Shown here one piece after another: positions 45,524 through 56,474 of a stretch of 64,000 nucleotides of DNA; positions within the stretch are counted from its first letter, which is position 1, and each line of letters starts with the position of its first letter. A program made the position numbers and the translations under genes. A model generated the notes under the pieces. That model was not told the origin of the DNA, did no database searches, and saw only the letters and a list, made by a program, of their open reading frames with translations. This stretch comes from Calliphora vicina (taxonomy: Eukaryota > Arthropoda > Insecta > Diptera > Calliphoridae). The DNA is taken from the NCBI RefSeq assembly GCF_958450345.1, contig NC_088780.1:159322726-159386725 (forward strand), given 5' to 3'.

Positions 45524-46554
45524 GATCACCCAGGCCTGCCAAAAATGTATGAATACCAAGAATTAGAGACATTATTCCATAAAGAATGTGGTCAAACTCA
45601 AGATCATGCAAAATCATTTTGAACAACTAAAGCTGCAATTTTAAGCAATAGAATTCCTCCACAAGCTGGGTAATTGGGTACCATACGAATTGAAGCTGAG
45701 GGACCTTGAAAGACGATTTTGCATGTCCTGAATCGTATTAGAACGCTATAAAAGAAAATAATTTTTGCACTGAATCATTAATTGTAAAGTAAGATGGATT
45801 CATTACGATAACTCCAAGCGTAAGAGATCGTATGCGAAGTCCGACCAACCAGCCGAAGCAACACACCAAAGTCAAATATTCATGGAGCTAAGGTAATACT
45901 CTGTATTTGGTGGGACCAATAAGTTCCTATTTATTATGAGCTCCTGCATAGAGCAATACCTGTTAAAATCTATTTAGATAGAAGTGGTTGGGAAGTTTTG
46001 CCTTATAGTCTACACCTTGCCCCGTTCGCATACTATTTGTTTCTACTATTTGATTCACTTTGGAACAGAGTATTCGATATTATCTTGATTCGTTCTTGGC
46101 CTCAAAAGATGAGCAGTTCTTTTGGCTCGTAATCCATATGTTACCAGTAAGATGGGAAAAGGTCAGAGTACAAATGTTTAAAAATAAAAGCTAAAAATTT
46201 TAAAAAATCCCAAATTTTTAAGTTATATACCCATAATTATTCTCATTCTGATAAAAGTATTTCTTTGAGAAATACATTTTAATGAAAAACCTTCAAGGAT
46301 TTATATAAGACTAAGTTTATAAAAATTGGTCAATTCGTTATGAAAATACGCACCAAAACGTAAATACATTTTTGGAAAAGTTATCCTTTAATTTCAATTA
46401 CATATATCTAAGAATCCATTGAGATTTTTGTATATGTTTTTAATATCTTGGGCTCATTTTCTATGCTTTATCATGTTTTTATGAGAAACGGATTTCTAGA
46501 AAAAATACGATACATTAGCTTCAATATGAGATCAAGATTATAAAATCTGACAAA

Positions 46555-46730
46555 CAGCAGGGACCGTAAATAACGGTTATCCAGAAAATTTAAATCAAAA
46601 ACTCTCTGTATTAGAGTCAACGGTGATATATACTGTTATACACCAATAGATTCGTCTCTTTCAGAATCTATGGTGATATTAAAAAAAGTGTTCTCAACAC
46701 TTCAGTTAACAGTTATTTTTCAACATAAAT
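46555..46730 (-). repeat. dispersed repeat D, copy 2
   Basis: CCGTAAATAACGGTTATCC, AGAGTCAACGGTGATATA, CCAATAGATTCG and TTTCAGAATCTATGGTGATA are the reverse of the copy at 33.33-33.50 kb. Non-coding. Confidence 0.6.
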
Positions 46731-46744
46731 ATAAAAATTTGCAT

Positions 46745-47258
46745 AAAACTCTTAAAAAAAAGTTTTAAATAGCCGTCATAAAAAAACTTATTTGAGGAGT
46801 TTTATTTTTTCCGTCAGAAAAAAACTCATTTGAGTTTTATTGTTTTCTTCATAAAATAAAAGTCATTTTGAGGAGTTTTATTTTTCCCGTCAGAAAATAA
46901 AACTTTTTTCGTTTATTTTCTACTTTTTTCAGTATCTTTCTTTATTGAGTCTATCTGATATATTGTTTGTATTAATTTACATATTTGTTTAAGAAAAAAA
47001 AAACACAATTTGATAATAGGATTTCAAATCAAAATTCCACTTGATTTTATTTTAATGACAATTTAGTCAATTCAATGCAAGGTGTCAATTTACATAAAAT
47101 TAGTTTTATTTGCTGACGGAAAAAATAAAACTCCTCAAATGACTTTTATTTTAAGACGGAAAAAAAATAAAACTCCTCAATTGAGTTTTTATTGACGGAA
47201 AAAATAAAAATGAGCTATTTTTGTGACGGCTATTTCTCTTTTTTTAAGACTTTCTATT
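46745..47258. mobile_element. foldback element with CCGTC-rich ~155-bp arms
   Basis: The left arm (46745-46908) contains AAATAGCCGTCA and repeats of GAGGAGTTTTATTTTTTCCGTC. The right arm (47105-47258) is its inverse (GACGGAAAAAATAAAACTCC, TGACGGCTATTT). A central ~195 bp is unpaired. Each arm is itself a small tandem array, as in foldback elements. No coding capacity. Confidence 0.7.
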
Positions 47259-47305
47259 ATTTTTACATTGAATAGTAACTGTTTTAGATGAATTTTTATT
47301 GTTAA

Positions 47306-47537
47306 CCCTCTAGCCGGCCAATTTTATTTCGAGGTAAAATAATATACCAGGTTATTGTTTGAAAAAAAATTGAAATACGTTGGAATAAAAACAAACAAAA
47401 GACAAGTGCACGTTCTTGTTTATCACAATAAATAAATTGTTTGTCTTTTTGCTCATATTTACCGTTAATAACCAAATAAAGCAGCATTACATACATTTAA
47501 CATACCCCGCCTAAAGGCAGCCTTGCCGGTTAGAGGG
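47306..47537. mobile_element. 232-bp piggyBac-type MITE, TTAA on both sides
   Basis: Ends CCCTCTAGCCGGC...GCCGGTTAGAGGG, flanked by TTAA at 47302-47305 and 47538-47541. TTAA target and CCC-starting terminal repeats are diagnostic of piggyBac elements. The interior codes for nothing. A broken relative lies at 48070-48135. Confidence 0.75.
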
Positions 47538-47647
47538 TTAAATTGGATATTTAGTGTTTTTATTTGAAAAACATGTGAACCTAAACATCATTTTAAGCAA
47601 CTCATTTTTATAAAAATTTTTCTTTGCTGGCATTATTTTACCATTTT

Positions 47648-47765
47648 TTATACCCTTCACCACGATTTGCAAATTCGGTTGTGAAATTTCTACATTTTTC
47701 ATTTGCGACCCCACAAACTGGATCGTTATAGTGTGATGGTGTTTTCGTTTCCAACCAGGATATGC
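47648..47765 (+). mobile_element. Helentron-like 5' end fragment
   Basis: TTTATACCCTTCACCACGATT is the TATACCCTTCACC start of a DINE-like family. It continues TTTCTACATTTTTCATTTGC and GACCCCACAAACTGGATCG, as in repeat family B, then stops. Confidence 0.5.
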
Positions 47766-47883
47766 TTAGTCTGTCCAGGTTCTTCAAAGGTCTGCTTCCT
47801 TTGAAATCTTTACCACAAATCTGTCTTGGATCTTTGAAATATGTTTGTTCATGAGCGAAACTTCTAATAGAGGATTCGACGAG

Positions 47884-48055
47884 ATAAACGCTTTGGCTCT
47901 CGGTTAGCTAACGACTTATTATTATAAAGTAAATGCAATGGATCCAATCCAATGAGATGAATTCATTGGCGCTATAACTTAGGACTAGCTACTGAGTATA
48001 ATAAATGCTTTGGCTCAAGGTCGGCTAACGACTGATTATTCTTCAGTTCTCATCG
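47884..48055 (+). repeat. ~120-bp direct repeat, two copies
   Basis: AAACGCTTTGGCTCTCGGTTAGCTAACGACTTATTATT (about 47886) and AAATGCTTTGGCTCAAGGTCGGCTAACGACTGATTATT (about 48004) are tandem, diverged copies. Confidence 0.5.
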
Positions 48056-48069
48056 TTATAACGGGAAAA

Positions 48070-48135
48070 ATAACCAAATAAAGCAGCATTAACATTTAAC
48101 ATGCCCGCCTAATGGCAGCCTTGCTGGTTAAAGGG
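48070..48135. mobile_element. piggyBac-type MITE fragment (right end)
   Basis: TAACCAAATAAAGCAGCATT, GCCCGCCTAATGGCAGCC and TTGCTGGTTAAAGGG then TTAA (48136-48139) match the right ~85 bases of the MITE at 47.3-47.5 kb. The left end is missing. Confidence 0.65.
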
Positions 48136-48419
48136 TTAATGTCACAAATAGCTCTTACCAAATAATTTTTTTGATATCAATTATAACCGTTACGGTCTCT
48201 GACAAACAGTAATTAAATTAGTAACAGTTTTACTTTAGGGTTTTGGCAAGCATTTAATAAAAAATATGATATTTGAAGCCATAGAGAATAGACATAAAGC
48301 GGCAACTCTCCTGTCAAAGACCTAACTCAGTTGCCAGAAACCTAAGTGGTGAGAATGTATTAGTAGAAAAAAATATGTGTAAAACAACATTCGTATATGC
48401 GATTATTTTGTGTAATTTT

Positions 48420-49123
48420 TATACCCTACAGCACCATAGTGGGGTGGGTATAATTCGTTTGTGCAGATGTTTGTAACGCCCAAAAATTTTAGGCCAGCAC
48501 TTAAATTATACCGATCGACTTCGATCCGTGTGGCCGGTCGGCTGGCTGGCTGTCAATGTAAACCTTTTGCGCAGATTACAGGTCGCAATTTTGAAGATAT
48601 TTCGATCAATTTTAGTACATATTATTTTTTCGGCCCAGGGACCTGAAACTGGCTGAAATCGGTCCAGTATTTCACCTAGCCCCCATGGAAATGTCCTTCC
48701 GAATTTGGACTTTATCGGTCATAAATGTTTAATTTATATATGTATCTCCACAAATTCCGCTCCAAATAAGTTCTATATATACAAAATTCATGTGACCAAA
48801 TTTTGTCATGATCGGTACATAATTAATCATAGCTCCCATATAGACCCGCTTCAGAAAATCACTTTAACGTGCATAAATCTCTTTAAAATGTTGGTATACA
48901 CACAAAATTCAACATAGTTAACTTTCATATAGACATAAATCACACGACCTAATTTCATGGTGATCAGTCCATAATTGGTCATAGCTCCCGTATAAGGCCC
49001 ACTTCCGAAAATCAGTCAAAAATATAAATTATTGAAATTTTAAAAGAAAAATGTTTTTGCTCTTTTACTTAGTGTAGGGTATTATATTGTCGGGCTTGAC
49101 CGCCATACTTTCGTACTTGTTTT
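48420..49123 (+). mobile_element. DINE-1/mini-me-like element, full length, decayed core
   Basis: Starts TATACCCTACAGCACCATAG and ends CCATACTTTCGTACTTGT. The GTCY microsatellite is deleted between CGATCGACTTCGATC and the GTGTGGCCGGTCGGCTGG stretch. The hairpin arm is damaged (GACCGCCATA). Confidence 0.75.
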
Positions 49124-50690
49124 GTTTGTGTTTTTTATGGTTTCCGCTCTATGTTTCTCTATGTTTGAAGCTATGTAAAAACCAAACTAAAGCTAATTTA
49201 GAAATTCTGGAGAACTTTAAATTTGATATTGATACGGAATTATCGAATATTATTTTTTATCATCCCTATTACCTTTGCGATCCTTTGATTTACATACACA
49301 AATTTTTTTTGGGGCCAGCCTAATATAAATATTTTCATCTACAATATCTGTATATTTACCTAGCAGTTCAACGAATTTGTTAGCCTCTAAAAACAAATAC
49401 TACTAGTTACATTACAAACCACTCTTTAAGCTATTTACAGGCAAATTTGGGGATCTTTAGATTATAAAATAGTTATGTCTTTAGAAATGTAATAGAATTT
49501 GAAATATACCCATGTATGCAAAGTTAGATAGAGTCTGGAGCTATTACTTGCCATTTTTAAAACTGCAGGGTATTTTCAGTTACACTAAATACATGTGTGC
49601 GTAAACATAGAAAAATAAACATGTCTGAATTTCTGTAAAATATTTGTTTTTTTATTTTGAAATATTGTCGGAATTGTTCTTGTTTTGTTGTTATAATTCC
49701 TTGTTTTTCTATTTCTTAAATTTTTAATGACTCTTCTGGGAGATAAAGACAAAAAAAAACTAAGACTCAAATCTAAAAAGTCATACACATGCATACAGTA
49801 GAATCCTTAAACGAATCCTTAAATTCATATGTGTAAACGTATGTATATATAAAAAAGTGTGCATGTGTGTGTGTGTTGGAAAAAAACATCATAATTTTTG
49901 TTTGTTATTTGTCTTACATTTTCTTCTGGATTTCTCGAGATTTTTTTTTTTTTTTTTGCTAAACGTCCTCGTAGATTTGTTTGTTTTTCTTAAGAAACAA
50001 AAAGAAAAGAAACTCTACAGCTCGTTAAAGTTGTACTCAACACAACATCAGCATGTTGTTTTTGAATTATTTTTTTTTTAAATCTGAAACAAAGCATGAA
50101 GAGCCAGAATATGTTGTTAAGGATGAGGCAAATGAGAAAAAGCAAAGGGATAAATAAAGTTTACGGCTGTTGTGTCAATACAAGAAACAACTAAGGGTCG
50201 AATGCCTAATTGAAATTAATGAGATTTTCAATTTATTTGTTTTGGTTTCTTTCATTTCACTTGGGTTGCTTATTTGTCACTGTTTTGTTTTTTTTTTCAT
50301 TTCATTTGTTACACATTTTTTTCTATTAGATTGGGAATGCAAGATTAAATGAGCGTAAACATCACCATTCAAGGAATGGTGGTTGCAATGTTTTGCTTGT
50401 ACTCCTTTTGTTATCTAAATAGTGGCCACTTTTATAGGAAAATTATTTAAAAGATTAACAACTGGTTGTTCTGGTCTTGGCTAAGAAAATTTTAGCTATT
50501 TACAAATCATTGTAATTGCTGAAGTTTGTGTTTATAAAAAAAGGATTAATTTGCTGGTTATTTTAACACTGCATTGAATTGAACAGATTTTCTATTTTTA
50601 ATTTATTTTATTTAGCATAAAACAATATTGACTTAATGACATTTTTTAATCACAAAATTGTGCGGAATACCTACATACATATTTTAATAC
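49124..50690. other. no recognised gene
   Basis: AT-rich, with a (GT)n-like tract at 49860-49878 and a long T run near 49940. No repeat or coding assignment. Confidence 0.5.
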
Positions 50691-50694
50691 AATA

Positions 50695-51524
50695 AATATA
50701 GTTGTATATGTTTACTGTATTATGATTCATCAGAAACATGATTGCCATAAACATATACCTATCTACTACAATCATGTATATTTATACCCTACACCACCAT
50801 AGTGGGAAGGGTATATTGGGTTAGTGCTGATGTTTGTAACATGCCTAAATATTGACTCAACAACCACCTTAAAGTATACCAATCTGCTCAGGATCACTTT
50901 CTGAGTCGATTTAGCGATGTCCGTCCGTCTGTCCGTCCATGTGAACCTTGTAATCAAACTACAGGTCGCAACAAAATTTGGTACAAGCTCTTCTATTGCC
51001 CCAACGATGAAGCCTATTGAATTTGGTTAGAATAGGTCCAAATGAAAATAGTTAAGCTCTCATAAATACCTCAGTTATATATATATCTATTCTGCAAAAA
51101 TAAGTTTTATATAAGGCAAACTCGCCTCACCAAATTTTGTGATGATCGGTCCATAATTAGTCATAGCTCCCATATAATGCCCACTTCCGAAAATCGATTT
51201 AATGGATGTAGATTTCTTAAAAAAGTTGGTATTCAAACAAAATTCAACACAAATAGATTGGTCCATATTTAGATTGGTGTAGGGTATCATATGGTCGGGC
51301 TTGACCGACTATACTTTCTTACTTGTTTTATTTATCTTTTTTATTCTTTATAGAATCTTTCTTTTAAGAAATTTACAATAAGTATTACAATCTTAACCAA
51401 ATCATGTATGTCAATTGTAACTTTAACATATTATGGTTACTGCAATCATATAAATAATTACAGTGATCATATTATTGTTAAATCGTTACAGTGAATATGT
51501 ACAACTAAAATTGTTCTCTGCGTG
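50695..51524. mobile_element. old palindromic MITE (copy 4), split by a DINE-like element
   Basis: The left part 50695-50782 (TATAGTTGTATATGTTTACTG, CATGATTGCCATAAACATAT) and right part 51395-51524 (ACATATTATGGTTACTGCAA ... TTGTTCTCTGCGTG) carry the words and the terminal CTCTGCGTG of the 487-bp MITE family in matching order. The left terminus has decayed beyond recognition. Confidence 0.6.
50783..51329 (+). mobile_element. DINE-like element, variant subfamily, inserted in a palindromic MITE
   Basis: Starts TATACCCTACACCACCATAG and ends CTATACTTTCTTACTTGTT. The core is GAGTCGATTTAGCGATGTCC with GTCCGTCTGTCCGTCC. It differs from the main family by CCTTGTAATCAAACTACAGG and TCTGCTCAGGATCAC, shared only with the copy at 62.0 kb. 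About 550 bp. Confidence 0.75.
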
Positions 51525-51829
51525 CTGGTATGACCTGAATAGAATTTTGTTTAGCTTCCTACTTTTATAGCTTTCTAATTATAAACTCATTCAACATAGT
51601 TTCAAAATTTTAGGACTTTATCTTTGCAATTTGATGTTTAGGAAAATCAAAGTAATAATGAATTAGGTCACTATCTCTAATAAAGGAAGAAAATTATTGT
51701 CATTCTTGACAATAATTTTGTCAATAGGATATTTTCAATAACATAATTGCTGAATGGTGGTAACCAAATTCTCAAAATATTTACTGAGTCTTGATCAAAA
51801 CCTGGCAAATCCTAATTAATAGGTACATC

Positions 51830-52165
51830 TCTGAAGATTGTATATTGGAATATCTTGGGGATCATTCACCCAATACAAACGATCCATTTTTCATAACAAG
51901 TAACGATTCAGTGCAAAAACGGTTTTCTTTTATAGCGTTCAAGCATCATTTCGGACATGCTAAATCGTCTTTCAATGTCTCTCGGTTTCAATTCTTATGG
52001 TACCCAATTTCCCTGCTTTTGGATGAATCCTGCTGCTCGCAAACGTTTTGAAATTGCTGCTTGTGTAGCTCCCAAATATTTTGTTTAGATTTACAAAAAT
52101 CTTCATGGAGTAATGTCTCCAATTATTGAGAGATTCTAATCTTCTGGAATGCAACTCCGCAGTTG
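51830..52165 (-). pseudogene. mariner transposase fragment
   Basis: The sequence AATACAAACGATCCATTTTT followed by CATAACAAGTAACGATTC, then TTTATAGCGTTCAAGCATCA, TCTCGGTTTCAATTCTTATG and GCTCGCAAACGTTTTGAAAT, matches the minus-strand mariner at 21.9-22.1 and 39.1-39.35 kb (catalytic aspartate region to the start of the DNA-binding linker). A palindromic MITE is inserted at its end. Confidence 0.7.
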
Positions 52166-52173
52166 ACATCCTA

Positions 52174-52660
52174 CACGCAGAGAAAAAATATAATTGGGCA
52201 TGGTTACTGTAACTATTTATATAGTGTTACAAGTTTTTTAACTATATTATAGTCACAGTAACCATTTACATGATTGTGGTAACCATAATATGGTTAACTT
52301 ACGATTCACATGATAGTCTCAACCATATATATGGTTACAGTAAACATATATATGTTTGTGGCAACCATATTTATGATGAATAATTTTATCATAATATGTT
52401 GTTCTCAGATTATGATAAGCCTTAAGCCGAGAGCACCATAATATGATAAGTCCTTCATCATATAAATGGTTGTCACAAACATATATATGTTTACTGTAAC
52501 CATATATATGGTTGAGACAATCATGTGAATCGTAAGTTAACCATATTATGGTTACCACAATCATGTAAATGGTTACTGTGACTATAATATTGTTAAAAAA
52601 CTTGTAACAATATTGAAATGGTTACAGTAACCATGCCCAACTATATTTTTTCTCTGCGTG
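52174..52660 (-). mobile_element. 487-bp palindromic MITE, copy 2, TA target duplication
   Basis: Same structure and length as the copy at 25.2 kb, in the opposite orientation: CACGCAGAG...CTCTGCGTG, TA at 52172 and 52661. It differs from copy 3 by only a handful of bases, from copy 1 by a few more. It sits at the broken edge of a mariner fragment. Confidence 0.9.
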
Positions 52661-52662
52661 TA

Positions 52663-53243
52663 GTTTTCGGTTCTAGGAGTTAAGTTTCCCTCCCAGTTTG
52701 TCTGCAATATTACTATTGATTTCCGAACTTTGTCTCCAGTAGGCCCTTGATATGCGCCCATAGTTCTGGACTATCATGTAACTTCAGTTATTTACTTGTA
52801 TACAGCAAGAGCGTCAACAAACAACATAAATAAAGCAAATATTTTATTCAGTTGTATCACAAAGTATACAAAGGAGACAATTTTGATGTTTCAAAATCAA
52901 CTTTCAAGGTCAGTTCTCATGGAATGAGAAAGATGAAACAACTTTTGGTAAATAATTTAGTTAAAGTTAATCGCCATAATATAAACAAAAGGCAGTTCTG
53001 AGAGAAAGAGAGAAGCAAAACACTTGGTTATCTTTTGTTTCGTGACACCTCTGTATACTTCGTGGTTGTATGATAGTTTTCAACAGAGTAGTTGATGCCG
53101 CATTGCTTGAAAAGACAATAATGATATTCTAAACTAATGATAAATGATAAACTAATAAAGCCACACATTTATATTCTCTCTTTGTGCGGATTATAGCAGT
53201 AAACTCCGTGTAAGAAATGTCTCGTTAACTATTTCCGCTACAT
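52663..53243. other. unassigned; possible LINE 3' scrap at left
   Basis: TAAGTTTCCCTCCCAGTTTG near 52680 resembles TAGTTTCCCTCCCTAATTTC near 63789, which lies just downstream of LINE coding sequence (minus strand), so a LINE tail is possible. Nothing else is recognised. Confidence 0.3.
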
Positions 53244-53247
53244 TTAA

Positions 53248-54244
53248 CCCTTTGACGCATATGGGACACCGGTGTCCCAAATGTTTAACATTGCATATTT
53301 TCAAATTGAACTTCTTTTTGTAATCAATTGTAATACAAACCGACTATTTATAAACAAAACTTTATTTTTCTGAAGTTTGATACCACTGATCAGGAAAAGT
53401 AAAACAAATAATTCAAATTAATTTTTGATAATTTCGAAGTTATTTTTTATAATATTAAAAAGTGATTTCTAATACAGTAGTGCAGTTTCAAAACAGTTTT
53501 TCGATTGATTTTGTTAGTATGGTAAGTAAAGATTATGATTAAATTGATTTTTGCTAAAAAGAAGATTTTTAACTATCCGCAATACGAGATTTCTTGTAAG
53601 GGACACCGGTGTCCCAATATGCATGAAAGGTCGAGAGTGTGGAAATTTTCCCTTCAATGTTTTATGATGTTTATATAAATTTTTTATATATTTTGGCCTA
53701 TAAAACTACTAGAATATTCCGAAGCTACTGGTCCACTAAACCCGATATGGAGGTGCCATGTATAGCTTCCTATGCCTCTTTCACGGTTTGAGGAACTAAG
53801 AAAAAAATTACATTTCTCTAACAATAGTCGGAATTGTTAACTTCTCTTGAATTTAGACAAGTTTTAGTACGCCTTACCATCAACAACCATAACAAAAAAA
53901 GGGTAATGGAAAAAAAAAATTCACGTAAACGATGTCTGCAATATGCTAAGAGTGCAATGTGCATTTATGCTTCATATCAAACAGAAATTGTATTGTAGCT
54001 TTTTAAAATCAATGTTTTATTTCAGTTTGAAAATGTATTTATTACCTCCTGATACTAATTTCTCAGTTCACGGATAGTCGTCCCTTAATGCACATTGGGA
54101 CACATTTGTCCCAAGAGATTTTCAATAATCTACTTACATTTTTAATTTTTTCTTTTCATATATGTTTAAAATAGCTCTTAATACCTCATAAAGTGCACTC
54201 AGATTCTCAAAAACTTTTGCGTAGAAGTTTTGTGCGTGAAAGGG
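53248..54244 (+). mobile_element. piggyBac element remnant, 997 bp, with transposase fragments
   Basis: Ends CCCTTTGACGCA and inverse CCCTTTCACGCA (11 of 12 identical), flanked by TTAA at 53244-53247 and 54245-54248. Inside, the plus strand reads SYWSTKPDMEVPCIASYAS and, in the next frame, RFEELRKKLHFSNNSRN (~53720-53835), the piggyBac YW---P----P-I---M-R-RFE-(I/L)L--LHF-DN block. Near 53930-53990 comes a YAKSAMCIYASYQ stretch resembling the C-terminal Cys/His cluster with most cysteines lost. The catalytic core between them is deleted. Two exact copies and one imperfect copy of a GGGACACCGGTGTCCC palindrome are present. Confidence 0.8.
53263..53278. repeat. 16-bp perfect palindrome near the piggyBac left end
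   Basis: GGGACACCGGTGTCCC. The same 16 bases recur at 53600-53615, and an imperfect GGGACACATTTGTCCC stands at 54097-54112 near the right end. Candidate subterminal transposase-binding sites. Confidence 0.7.
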
Positions 54245-54249
54245 TTAAT

Positions 54250-56470
54250 TAGCTAGCGACTGAGAACTACTACTAGTCATACTTCGGGTCATAGTTGAGA
54301 AAATGAACCTCCTAGAGGAACAGTAGATTAGCCAACACCAAATTTTGTTAGAGCCGTTGTGATGGACACGGGATTACCATTATTACAATCTTCTTCAACC
54401 TGCTAATAGCTACTAATAAATACTCGACATTCTCAAGAGTTTTCTTAATGTAAACCACAAGCGAGTGAAGCTCAATCTCAACAGATTGGGCTAGACTTAT
54501 GTTTCTCTTTTGTTTCTCATATTAGAGATTTCCCATGATTCTCGAGACAGGTCCTAATCGGACTAAGCCAAGGCCCTGATAGGGACTCCATTGTGTCTTA
54601 TAAAAAAAATTAAATTTTCCTCTGTAAATTTTGGAACTAATGTGCACGGGTTAGCGTTGTCTGATTCGAATCAAATTTTCAGCGTTTTAGTATTATTTTC
54701 GAATTGAGTATTATGAAATAAATAATATTGGCGATTAAGCCTAATTTAACTTACAAAAATACAAATTAAAAATTCGTTACACTTATTAAGTGTAATAAAT
54801 AACTCCTCACATATTTACACACCCAACAGTCTACCTCCCTTAACGGACCAGCCAAGAAGATAAAAATCAGTTTCCAACATAAAAACAATAATGAATTTCT
54901 CTTTGCAACAATCTTGATGGAAATCAGCAGAAACTCACGGATACTGTTACAATTCCACAGAGAGCCTGAGGAAAGAAAAGGTGTCAAAGGTGACATACGC
55001 CACTAAACCCTCTCTCACAGGCAAAAAAAAAAACAGAAGAAATTGTCAATCATTCTAATGACTTGACTGCTGCTCAAGAAGTACTGGGTAGAGGGAGTTA
55101 AAAATGTATTTTATTTTGACATTGATACTAATTTCTGATGCTGAAACAGAGATAAAATGCAAAAAGTCTAGGTCGTATTTAACACAACATTAAATACTTT
55201 AGCTGGCAACAGAATATATAAAATATCAAGATTTGAGGTGTTGCTTTGAAGTGTAAATTATGAAAAGAAAACTAAATGGAAATCTTAACATGGAGTTTCT
55301 GTAAATAGAGGAAACACTTAAAAATGATAAGAAATATTAATGAAAGAATATATTTTGTTAACATACACAGTACATATTTATTTATATATTTATATCTGTT
55401 GGTTTTAAAACCCTCTCTAAGGCTTATTTTCTACTTTTCAGTCAAAATTTTTGATTGACTAATGTAATTCCTACCCCTTCTGCTGCGTAAAGTATTATAA
55501 AAGAAAGTTGTCATTGGCATTACAATTCATATGACAACAAAAGCTAAAGATAACAAAATATTTGAAAAAAGCAACAACAAAACACTAATATTAAATTGTT
55601 CTAAAAATGTTAAGGACAAAAAAAGAAAACATTTTTGGCTTGACATACTTGAGGCTTAAGTAGCGCTAAAGTACCGCAAATAAATTGAAATTTGTTAGAG
55701 AAAAAATGAAAAAGTTATTTTTTCTAAACACTTTTCGCGTGAAATTTTTTTTTCAAGAAAGAAACAAAAAAACTTCAAGAAGGGTAAAAGGGTAATACCT
55801 ATAAAAGTCGCGGAAAGGGGTAGCAAGCCTGTCTGTCTGCTACCAGTAAAGTTGTTGTACAAGCCGTTTACACTCAATCATTTATATGAGAACAAAAAGC
55901 GTACAAGTGTATGTATGTATAAATGTAAGAATGAAGGAAAACTCACACAGAAAAGTTGTTAAATATATGCAGATTTTTCATTTCATTCTCTGGTAACAAC
56001 AGGAAAATCCTTTCGTTTATTTTTCCATTCATTTTGTGTTTGTTGCTGCTGTTTTCTTTTTTTTTTGTACCCATTTTTATCTTATTCTGTTTTTTTTTTG
56101 GAAATTTTTATTCGTAGCTGTGATGCTGTTGTTGAAGGATTTAGAAAATATTTTTCAATTTTTTTCCGTTGCGTGTTGAATGGTGCTTGTTACCCGCAAT
56201 TTGTCTTAAGTGGTTCTGCAGCAACAGTTTTTTTTTCTTCACTTCTCAGGCAGTGTTTATGTTTCGAATTTTTTTTTTGGAGCCAAAGCGGCACCCTTTT
56301 TTTCCACATTTACACACTCTTATGGCATACTTTGGTTTAACCCAGTGAATAAATTGGTGGCAAAAGGTATGAAAAGGATTTTTCTTCTGAAATTGTGGTG
56401 GAAATTTAGAGAATATTGGAAGAGATACTATATGAAAGTTCAGAAATTTAGATACACTGCTGTGGACAAG
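54250..56470. other. no recognised gene
   Basis: 54290-54600 is less AT-rich than the surroundings but shows no sustained frame or known motif. 55100-56470 holds several short frames on both strands (for example 56065-56476) made of T- and A-rich codons. No repeat families were recognised. Confidence 0.4.
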
Positions 56471-56474
56471 AATT

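Larger units (their letters stand above)
41813..46250 (+). mobile_element. mariner element split by a 3.36 kb insertion
   Basis: The N-terminal half is at 41940-42160: KLNLKKTSAESYRLLTKAYG, CVPSVSTCKRWFVRFRGSDF, ending DTIDKDH. Transposase reading resumes at 45526: DHPGLPKMYEYQELETL, then QAGNWVP-type, KSNIHGAKVILCIWWDQ (second catalytic aspartate block, about 45860-45930) and the C-terminus to 46180 (FLASKDEQFFWLVIHMLPVR). The 3' terminus AATTTTTAAGTTATATACCC is at 46218-46237. The two halves join exactly at a duplicated GATCA, with the reading frame kept across the join. Stops and frameshifts elsewhere make it inactive. Confidence 0.85.

Noticed and set aside
54088..54101. TGCACATTGGGACA shared with the end of the 18.5 kb element
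   Set aside because: A 14-base match between two 64 kb-window sites is expected by chance, and the surrounding sequences do not match.
54290..54620. Possible LTR-retrotransposon pol fragment
   Set aside because: Less AT-rich and vaguely coding-like, but no conserved motif could be read in any frame.
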